64,000 nucleotides of DNA, taken from NCBI GenBank assembly GCA_009823505.1, contig VZQC01004709.1, positions 483,171 through 547,170 on the forward strand, written 5' to 3'. Shown one piece after another: positions 57,128 to 64,000 of the stretch. Each line of letters opens with the position of its first letter. The stretch's first letter is position 1. This DNA is from Rhizomys pruinosus. Lineage: Eukaryota; Chordata; Mammalia; Rodentia; Spalacidae. Both the position numbers and the translations under genes were made by a program. The notes beneath the pieces were generated by a model. It worked only from the letters and a program-made list of their open reading frames with translations. It had not been told where the DNA came from and ran no database searches.

Positions 57128-57296
57128 GACAAGAGACTTTTTTTTTTTTTTTTTGTGGTCTTTTCGAGACAGGGTCGCTCTGTAACCCAGCTGTCCTGGA
57201 ACTCTGTATGTAGCTGAGGATGTCCTTGAATTTCTGGTCCTTCGGCCTCTGCCTTCCAAGTGCTAGGATTAAAGGCGTGCACCACTACACCTGGCA
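57128..57296 (-). mobile_element. B1 SINE in the outer right unit
   Basis: Reverse-strand B1: T-rich tail, 'ggtcttttcgagacagggtc', 'ggattaaaggcgtgcaccac'. Flanked by 'agagactttt' and 'gagagacttttcttac'. Mirror of 42,927-43,085. Confidence 0.9.
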
Positions 57297-57914
57297 GTAT
57301 GAGAGACTTTTCTTACCTCCCCTCCATAGAACAAGAATGAATATGATGAGGATGAGGTTGTTCTCTAAGAAGAATTGGAGCCAACTTTTATAGAGATAAT
57401 TTCTTATAAAACTGGTAAAACCGGCCTTCTTTAATTCATACTAGACATATGAACTGTGAAAATGATTATTTTCTATTCAGAAACAAATATAAGTAATACT
57501 AAAGTCCTTCCTTCCGTAAACTAGGCAACTTAAGGAAAATAATATTAATACAGAAGAGGTCCAAATCGCGCTGCGTGTGTGCGTGTATTCTACCAAGGAG
57601 ATGTTAAGCCAGGGGATCCAAGCCCCCACAAAAATAAAGGCTTCTTGCATCTAATCTGGGATACTTGCAACAAGAGAGGCGATAAGGCCCTGCTGTCGAA
57701 GACCTGATGTAACATGGGGAAAGATGTATTGAGACCACACTTGCAAGTGTACAGGTGGTCTCTGGAATACGAGAGTGTTACCAAAGGCGACTAACCCAAT
57801 AAGGACTATAGGGTCTCCTTGAGTCAAGCAAGGACTCCTCCATCGGCAACAGCTACACCTCACCTTCCTGGAAAGACTGTGCAGCAATTGGCAGCCTATG
57901 TCTGTATATCCCGG

Positions 57915-58255
57915 GGTGGGTGGCGGGGGGGTGTGATTACGATGGGGGCGGGTATTGAGGCTCGGGTGCGGTGCGGGGCTGGTGGAAGTCGGAGAGAGGG
58001 AAAAGGTAGGAAGGCACTGGAGGGGGGTGGTGCGGAGGGGTGAGAGGTGGCCGGGACGTGGACCTTACAATCCTCCAATGGGGCAGTAGAGGTGAAAGAT
58101 GGGTGGTGTATATGAAGGGGGAGGCCAGCAGGTGAAGAAGACTATCTATTAGTTGAAAACATGGAAAAAGACAGGAAAGCAGTTCAAGTAGAGGGAGTAG
58201 ACATACCAGCCAAGAACAAAATCTAGAAATGTTCGACAGATGAGCCGCAAAGTAA
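57915..58255. other. Anomalous G-rich stretch
   Basis: Where the left arm (about 42,060-42,300) has ordinary unit sequence, the right arm has about 340 bp dominated by G and A ('gggtggcgggggggtg', 'gcactggagggggg'). It matches no other sequence in the window. The 149-codon minus frame over it is Pro/Ser/Leu-rich and meaningless. Confidence 0.65.
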
Positions 58256-58349
58256 CCCCCGTAACAAGTAGTACTGTTGTAAAATAAGCTATAGTATCTA
58301 ATTGGTTGAGCTATATTGGTAGGATTGAAAGTTTGATGTCGTAAGTTGG

Positions 58350-58600
58350 GTGGCTGGAGAGATGGCCGAGCATTTAAGAGCACCACCGCTTCTTACAGAG
58401 GACCCTGACCCCAGCACCCACATGGGCAGCCAAGAACCGTCCCAAAAATTCCAATTCCAGAGAACTCCAGTTCCAGGGGAATCCGACACACTGTTCTTTC
58501 CTGACCATCCGTCATTGCACGACACGGTGCACAAACCTGCAAGGCAGACAGAAAGTCATACACAATACAGAAATAAATAAAAAATTAAAAAAATTAAAAA
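58350..58600 (+). mobile_element. B2 SINE in the outer right unit
   Basis: 'ggctggagagatggccgagc' head and A/T-rich tail, with the internal 'ctccagttccag' duplication. Mirror of 41,755-42,000. Confidence 0.9.
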
Positions 58601-59092
58601 AAGAAAGGTTATTCCTGGACAAATTGTCAGCCAATGAAAGGAAAGGCCAGATCGACCAGAGTCCCAAACAACAGCTCCAGAGAAAGTAGACTGTTTTGCG
58701 TCTCGTCCACCTGTGCCCCCCCTTTTCTAAGCCGAGGGAACAATCTTTGGAAGATGGGTCGTGGTAGAATGCAGGGCTGCGATTGGGGCGTGAATGTGAA
58801 AATGAAGCAATATAAGTCTGGAACTGATTGGATCAACTTTATTGAACATGCAAGCCCCCCCCAGCTTGATGGTGGGATCCTGGGCTGTGTGGGTTTGGGC
58901 ACAACGCTGCAAATTGTTTTTACATGAAGGATGCTTGTACTCATAATTATTACTAATTGTTAAAAAAGGAAAAAAACAAACAAGTAATAACAAGGAGCAT
59001 TTAGTATATTTTAGATAGTCTTAATATTTATTTCTCTCTAAATACTACTTTACAGAGGCATATTTGTTCTTAAATATTATTTAAATTTTGGG

Positions 59093-59310
59093 GCTGGAGA
59101 AGATGGCTCAGTGTTAAGAGCTGCTCGCGCGCGTGCTGCTCTTGCAGAGGACTGGGTTTCAGTCCCAGCACCCACATGGGCGACTAATGAATCATCTCTA
59201 ACTCAGTTCCAAGGGAATCTGACGCATCTTCTGACCTCTCCTTCTGCGGCATTGCATAAAAATGACTGTGCACCAAAACAGCCAACCTAAAATGCAGACG
59301 TGCACTCATA
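59093..59310 (+). mobile_element. B2 SINE (right arm)
   Basis: 'ggggctggagaagatggctc' head with a local scrambled segment (ctgctcgcgcgcgtgctgct) and noisy body. Mirror of 41,055-41,257. Confidence 0.85.
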
Positions 59311-59314
59311 CGCA

Positions 59315-60000
59315 GAAAGCAGTTTAGAGAACCCTTGGAAGACGCAAAATGACTTGCCACCTGACCCAGCCTACCACTCCTTGTATATACCCAAGACTCA
59401 TCTTAACACAGAAATACATGCACAACCATGTTTTCTGCAGCTCTCTTTTCACAGTGCGTGGCGCGGTTCTGGAACCAACCCAATGCCCTTCAACTGACGA
59501 GTGATAGAGAAAATGTGGTACATCTAACAGTGGAGTTCTATGGGAGGTAAAGAAAGATGACATCATGAGAGTTGCAGGTAATGGGATGGAGCTAGAAGAT
59601 ATCATGGGGGCCCCCTAAGTGAAATAACGTAGTCCCAGAAAAAACAAACACAAATGGTATCCCTTAGTTGTGGATGCTAGCCGCCAATAAATCCTAAATT
59701 GTATGGGAAACTGAGCAACGTTAATGTTGTATTCCTTGTGATCTTAAAACAGCTGTGCTCTTATAATTGTGAAACCCTTAAAAATAAATAAAAATTAAAG
59801 GAAAATATATACAAAAACTGTCCATGTTACCCAAATTGATAATCCAGATTCAATGCGATCCCTGTCAAAATACCTATGAGCTTTTTTTCTTCACACAGAC
59901 TTGGAAAAAAGTTTCTTTAATTTAAATTCAATATGGAAAAACAAAAGACCCCCAAATACCAAGCAATCACTGAGTGAAAAATCCAATACGGGGTTTAGTG
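59315..60000 (+). mobile_element. LINE-1 ORF2 fragments (right arm)
   Basis: Mirror of 40,401-41,050: ORF2 C-terminus at 59,315-59,710 and an upstream ORF2 piece at about 59,815-59,990 ('ctgtccatgttacccaaatt'). Between them is A/T-rich sequence. Confidence 0.8.
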
Positions 60001-60002
60001 AC

Positions 60003-60538
60003 CTTTGGTAACACTCTCTGGCATGCCAGATGTCTGTATAACCCAAATCGAATTGGCTATTAGCTCTCCTCCTTGGAGGATAAGCCATGGCCTGATGCCA
60101 CAAGGATAGCTGTAGCGAGAATTCCTCTAGATGGGGGGGGTTAGAGATGTTTATAAACCACACACGAAGACCCGGTCATACTTAACAGAAGAAATGTAAT
60201 TCATGGATTAACATACATCCAAACATCGTGTCTATAAACCAAAGTAACCTACATAACAATTAGTACGGTGTAAATACCTATATATCTAATTGCGTGTGCT
60301 TCATTAGTAAGGATCGAAAGGCTATATATTAGACTGTTTAAATACCTATATATCGAATTGCATGTGCTTCATTAGTACGATCGAAGGTTATGCCTAGACA
60401 AGCTGGGCAGCCAGACAAGAAGAAACAGCCAGAATTGAACAGAGACCAAGACACAGCTCCAGAGAAAGTGGACAGTTTTTGCTTCTCATCCACCGGGGCC
60501 CCTTTTCTAACCCTAGGGAACAATCTGAGGAAGAGGGG
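60003..60538 (+). mobile_element. Retroelement unit, truncated (right end)
   Basis: Mirror of 39,866-40,400, including the same local duplication of the 'tatttaaacagtctaatata' neighbourhood (about 60,290-60,400). It stops in 'ggaagaggggga', about 400 bp before the expected 3' end. Confidence 0.8.
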
Positions 60539-60540
60539 GA

Positions 60541-60640
60541 CCAGGGGAATCCAACACCCTCTTCTGACCTCCGCAGCATTGCACGACATGGGTGCACAAA
60601 CCTACATGCAGACAGTACATTCATACACATAAAAAAAAGA
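60541..60640 (+). mobile_element. B2 SINE, 3' half only
   Basis: Begins abruptly inside the element at 'ccaggggaatccaacaccct' and keeps the normal tail. The missing head coincides with the inverted-repeat edge. Confidence 0.9.
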
Positions 60641-60667
60641 TACCTATATTTAAATGTGGAAAGATAA

Positions 60668-60808
60668 AAGCATGTTTTGAGACAGGGTCTCATGAAACTC
60701 AGACTGGTTTCAAAGTCACTATGGAGCCTAGGCTGGCCTTGGCCTCCTCATTTCTCCTGCTTACATCTCACAAATGCTAGGAATGCAGGCTTGCACCAGC
60801 AGGGCGGG
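60668..60808 (-). mobile_element. Old B1-like SINE
   Basis: Reverse-strand 'tgagacagggtctcatgaaa' through 'aatgcaggcttgcaccagca'. Confidence 0.6.
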
Positions 60809-61095
60809 CTTGCTCTCTCCTTAATATAAAAACATAACCCTTAATGGTCCACAACTTGTAGGCCTTTGGCCTCCAAAAAGTGCTGTAAGTTTATAGGAAT
60901 CCTATACATTTGTCTCCATATATTACTTTTGTTCAAATGTCTGTAGGAGCTACAGTGAAGAGTAAGACTCATAGTCACTTAAAGTGCTATGAAATGCATT
61001 TATTGTTCTTTACATAGCATTATCATCACTGAATACTAAAAATGCAACTAATCATAGGAATATTCTTAGTCCCTTAGAGATTAGATACTATGCCC
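60809..61095. other. Intergenic DNA
   Basis: No recognised feature; sequence quality appears normal again. Confidence 0.5.
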
Positions 61096-61300
61096 TGTGT
61101 GCTGGATAGCTTTAGTGTCAACTTGACACACCTGGGTTGAGGGAGCCTCAGTTGGGTAACTAGCTCCATTGGACTGGCCTGTGGCCACATCTGTGGAGTA
61201 TTGTCTTGATTGTTGAGCACTGTGGTAGGGCCTATGTCCAGCCAGCTTTCTTATACCTGCCCAGGGGTGGCACCACCCATAGTGGGCTGGGCCCTTCCAC
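61096..61300 (+). mobile_element. Partial ERVL/MaLR-like LTR
   Basis: Same type as 14,754-15,155: 'agtgtcaacttgacacacct', 'attggactggcctgtggcca', 'tcttgattgttgagcact'. The 3' half with the AATAAA is missing. Confidence 0.65.
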
Positions 61301-61479
61301 ATGCAGAATCTAGATTTAGATACAAACATGTAGATATATAGAAATGTATATGAGAGCAGAATAATTTGGAAAGGTTGGCAGGTGATGGGACTGGTGTGTG
61401 GGGGAGACGACTGAGGTGGGCATTGGTAAGTAGTGCTATGCCAGCCATTGTGATCATCTGAGGACCAGTTTAAAGCAAA

Positions 61480-61531
61480 CAAGCAAAACAACAACAACAG
61501 CAACAACAACAACAGCAACAACAACAACAAC
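61480..61531. repeat. (CAA)n/(CAG) simple repeat
   Basis: About 50 bp of CAA units with scattered CAG. The long minus-strand frame over it reads poly-Leu and is a repeat artefact. Confidence 0.92.
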
Positions 61532-61899
61532 AGAAATCTCCCAAACAATCCTGCTGGCTGGGTTTCGTAGATCTACAGCTGTCAATGTAGAATATCCTAT
61601 ACCCGAGGAAGATTGTACTGGACAGCCATCTGGGAACCTTCTTCAAGGTAGCCTGCTGATCTTCCAATTTCCCATTTAAAGAAATCCCCAGAGTGCTTAT
61701 AAGGGCAGGCATTCCTGACTCTTGCTCTGAAATTCCTTTGCAAGGTCATTTAGCTCTAATTTTCATGGAGGATTTTTTATTTGGCTGGGAGCTCTTCAAA
61801 TGCTTTGTTTAGTCTGCATTCTTTGTGGGCCTTCAGCTATAAGACACCAATAGATAGAGACTCTAGTTATATTTTCTGTTTTCTACCCTGAGCTCAGGA
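61532..61899. other. Intergenic DNA
   Basis: No recognised gene. Possibly the older 5' continuation of the unit relic that follows. Confidence 0.4.
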
Positions 61900-62400
61900 T
61901 GTTCTTGTTTGAATTGTGAGAACAGGGCAAGGGTGTGGGTGATTAGGAAAACGACCTCTGGATGAGCTGCCAACATGTCGGAAGCAAAGCTTGCACAGAC
62001 CGAGAGTCTGATGTGTCCCTTCAAAGAAAAATGGACTGCTTCACTTTTCACCCTCTCTCACCCCTTTCCCCAAGGCCTAGGGACCACTCGAAGAAGAGGG
62101 GGTGCATAAGAGTGTAAGGGGCGAGGAGACAGGGGTGAATTGTGAGATCACAACAAACACAAACTGGACTTTCATTTGGTCAGCATAATTGTATGTGCAG
62201 GCCTTTCCAGCCGGACTTGAGACTTTGGGGTACAGCCAAATTCCCTATCTGTGTGAAACTGGACACAGATGTTTTCTAATTGGGTTTGAATGAATGTTGC
62301 TTGTATTTACTGCTTGGTTTTCTCTATATTAGATTTTTATTTGGGCATCATTAATTAGTCTTAGTATTTTTACAGAGCAGTCATGGCTATTTGGGCCAAA
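61900..62400 (+). mobile_element. Old, diverged relative of the retroelement unit
   Basis: The order 'cccctttccccaaggcctag', 'gaagaagagggggtgcataa', 'gagtgtaaggggcgaggaga' and 'ggactttcatttggtcagca' parallels 3,715-3,835 of the unit at 2,960 with many substitutions. The family therefore has old as well as young members. Confidence 0.55.
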
Positions 62401-62446
62401 GGTAATTGACCACCATTTCTATAATGCTATATGAGCTTACGGAAGC

Positions 62447-62804
62447 TGTGGTGGTTTGAATGAGTGTCCCCCATAGGCTTTAGGTATTCAGACGTTTGTC
62501 TCCAGTTGGTGGCGCTGTTTTTGGAGGTCTTGGGGTGTGTGGCCATGCTGCAGGAAGTGTGTCACTGGGGGCAGGCTTAGTGAGCTTAACAAGCCTCGTG
62601 GTCTGCAGTTGCTTCCTCTCTGTTTCCTGTGCTCTTTGCGAGATGTGACCCTCGGTTTGCTGCTCCAGCTCCAGCCGCCACGTCTCCCGCCACAATGGAC
62701 TCTAATTCCCTGGAACCACCAATCGTAAGCTCAAATAAACTCTTCCTTTTATAAGTTCCTTGGTCATGGTGCTTTATCACAGCAACAGAAAAGTGACTAA
62801 TACA
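62447..62804 (+). mobile_element. Solo MaLR-type LTR (ORR1-like)
   Basis: 358 bp, starting 'tgtggtggtttgaatgagtg' and ending 'aaaagtgactaataca', with 'aaataaactcttcc' as polyadenylation region. A perfect 5-bp duplication gaagc is at 62,442-62,446 and 62,805-62,809. The starting sequence is that of the rodent ORR1/MaLR group as I recall it. Confidence 0.88.
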
Positions 62805-62889
62805 GAAGCTAATACAAATGGGGAGATGTGGGCATATCTAATCTCAGTTTAAGTACACATGAGCTGACATTTCCAGCCAGTGCCTCCCA

Positions 62890-63125
62890 GAGGCACAAGT
62901 GAGAGTTACAGGACCTCTCTGGCTATGCCCATGAATTGGGATGAGATGATGCAAAGTATCTGAGATTGGTCCCTGAGTGGTGATGTCACATTGCCTATAT
63001 AATGATCTGTTGCATTTGAATAAAGCGCCAATTTGTATTTGAATTTACGTCCTGCCATGTGTCCTTGTGCTGTACTTTCCCCATGCGTGCTTTCTGTATG
63101 GCCTGGCCCACTGTGAAAATGGCCA
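62890..63125 (+). mobile_element. Possible LTR fragment
   Basis: A TATA-like 'gcctatataatg' (about 62,992) is followed within 40 bp by GAATAAAGC, a spacing seen in short-R retroviral LTRs. Boundaries and family are not evident. Confidence 0.35.
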
Positions 63126-63249
63126 CATATGACCACACAAGGGAATGTTCAATGTAAAACGTCATTATTATAAAAAATTACTATAAAAAGGCATTACAAA
63201 AAAGTGTCATGATGTGCTATTTTTTGAATTTTTAAAAATTAATTTTGTA

Positions 63250-63397
63250 AGTCGGGCATGATGGCACATGCCTTTAATCCTAGCACTTGGGAGGGAGAGG
63301 CAGATGGATCTTTGTGAGTTCAAGGCCAGCCTGGCCTACAGAGCAAGTTCTAGGACAGTCAGAGCTACAGGGAGACCCTGCCTCAATAAGACCAAAA
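63250..63397 (+). mobile_element. B1 SINE
   Basis: Complete B1 from 'gtcgggcatgatggcacatg' to 'gcctcaataagaccaaaaaa'; an A/T-rich flanking similarity (aattaatttt / aatttaattttt) is a likely target duplication. Confidence 0.93.
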
Positions 63398-63462
63398 AAA
63401 TTTAATTTTTTAGTGTACAAAATAATGGGTTTCATTATAACATTTTCTTATTATTTACCTAA

Positions 63463-63603
63463 GAATAAACCTAACCAAGGAGGCAAAAGACCTTTACAAT
63501 GAAAAGTTAAAACACTGAAGAAAGAAATTGTAGAAACTAGAAGATATAAAGGCCTCCAGTGCTCATGGACAGAAGAATTAGTATTGTGAAAATGGCTGTA
63601 TCT
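63463..63603 (+). mobile_element. LINE-1 ORF2 fragment
   Basis: 'aacctaaccaaggaggcaaa' through 'gaattagtattgtgaaaatg' is ORF2 sequence shortly after the reverse transcriptase domain. Confidence 0.75.
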
Positions 63604-63952
63604 CCTATATAGACCTTGCTCATATTCTTCTACCCAACATCACACAGTGGTCCCCTTCCTTCCTATAAATAGCCCCATTTTGTTTTCATGTTATAGATAG
63701 CTAGATTCTGAATATAAGAGAAAACATGTGACACATTAGTCTTTCTGGATCTGGTTCATTTTACTTATCGTTATAATTTACAGTTCATCAATTTTCCTGC
63801 AAGTGATGTAAATTCTTCTTTATAACTGAATAAAATCCTATTGTGTATATATGAGATGAATTTCTTTATCCATTCGGCTATTGATGGATATCTAGGCCAT
63901 TTCCACACATTGTCTTGGCTATTGTGAACAATGCAGCAATAAGCATGGATAT
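63604..63952 (-). mobile_element. LINE-1 ORF2/3' UTR fragment, old subfamily
   Basis: Minus-strand ORF2 C-terminus ('ttctggatctggttcatttt', 'tcaattttcctgcaagtgat', 'ttgtgaacaatgcagcaata'). Opposite in orientation to the preceding fragment, so two separate insertions or a rearrangement. Confidence 0.7.
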
Positions 63953-63956
63953 GTAA

Positions 63957-64000
63957 GATCTATCTATCTATCATCTATCTATCTATCTATCTATCTATCT
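63957..64000. repeat. (ATCT)n microsatellite, runs off the window
   Basis: Tetranucleotide repeat reaching the last base; the true length is unknown. Confidence 0.95.

Larger units (their letters stand above)
56375..58980 (+). mobile_element. Retroelement unit, outer copy in the right arm
   Basis: Mirror of 41,350-43,900, ending in 'taattgttaaaaaaggaaaa'. It contains a B1, a B2 and, at 57,915-58,255, an unrelated G-rich block. Confidence 0.72.
54100..60538 (-). repeat. Right arm of the giant inverted repeat
   Basis: Reverse complement of 39,866-46,130, beginning in the proviral leader and ending 2 bp before a truncated B2 at 60,541. Divergence from the left arm is dominated by one-base insertions and deletions; some blocks (for example 58,999-59,090 with 41,255-41,340) are practically identical. 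Confidence 0.92.

Noticed and set aside
57937..58386. 149-codon minus frame rich in Pro, Ser and Leu
   Set aside because: It overlaps the G-rich anomalous block and runs into a B2; there is no counterpart in the mirror arm.
41350..60538. CRISPR-like or coding-system reading of the repeated units
   Set aside because: The repeats are kilobase-scale retroelement copies in a mammalian genome, with no short regularly spaced repeats and no long conserved frames.
61081..61548. 155-codon minus frame beginning with a poly-Leu run
   Set aside because: The Leu run is a translated (CAA)n microsatellite and the rest is an LTR relic.
63463..63952. L1 with a 5' inversion (twin priming)
   Set aside because: The plus-strand ORF2 piece sits on the 3' side of the minus-strand piece, which is the wrong geometry for a twin-primed insertion.

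Overview
This window is nuclear DNA from a rodent. The evidence is the dense, paired presence of B1 (7SL-derived) and B2 (tRNA-derived) SINEs, rodent-type LINE-1 copies whose 3' parts end in T-rich tracts on the + strand, MaLR/ERVL-type LTRs and (CA)n/(GA)n microsatellites. The B1/B2 pair points to a muroid (mouse-like) rodent. The B2 consensus has a long, CpG-rich 3' half and the B1 copies end in GAAAAGACC before the A-tail, which is unlike the mouse and rat forms I know, so a non-murine muroid is my inference. I found no functional host protein-coding gene, tRNA, rRNA or CRISPR array. The only host-gene relic I recognise is a truncated processed pseudogene of the RNA helicase DDX39B (about 37.1-37.45 kb).

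Layout. 0-21.5 kb: AT-rich intergenic DNA with scattered B1, B2, old L1 pieces, one LTR (14.75 kb) and several microsatellites. 21.6-27.7 kb: a nearly full-length but dead LINE-1 on the minus strand (3' UTR, ORF2, ORF1, 5' region), split inside its endonuclease domain by a 463-bp solo ERVL-type LTR with a perfect 5-bp target duplication. 28-37 kb: an ancient DNA-transposon remnant, a 5'-truncated L1, a probable MaLR internal fragment, clean B1 and B2 insertions and the DDX39B pseudogene. 37.5-40.6 kb: nested minus-strand L1 copies carrying a B1 and an insertion of a retroelement I cannot classify.

39.9-60.5 kb is the remarkable part. It is a giant inverted repeat. A left arm (about 39.87-46.13 kb) reappears as its reverse complement in a right arm (about 54.10-60.54 kb) with the same order of nested B2, B1, L1 and LTR insertions. 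A shorter inner pair lies at 51.28-51.62 and 53.19-53.52 kb. The region between holds an ERVL-type provirus (45,267-50,637) with two LTRs, a 5-bp target duplication, a tRNA-Leu-like primer site, and relics of gag, RNase H, integrase and dUTPase, but apparently no reverse transcriptase core. Both arms carry single-base indels at high density, there is an N at 53,572, and two purine/G-rich stretches resemble nothing in the opposite arm. I therefore think uncorrected long-read sequence, and possibly a fold-back or mis-joined gap fill, is at least as likely as a true biological palindrome.

60.5-64 kb: a truncated B2 exactly at the palindrome edge, LTR relics including one complete MaLR-type solo LTR, a B1, old L1 pieces and a terminal (ATCT)n tract. 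The features do not work together as genes. They record successive layers of retrotransposition, with recurring copies of one uncharacterised repeat unit that has an L1-like 3' end.
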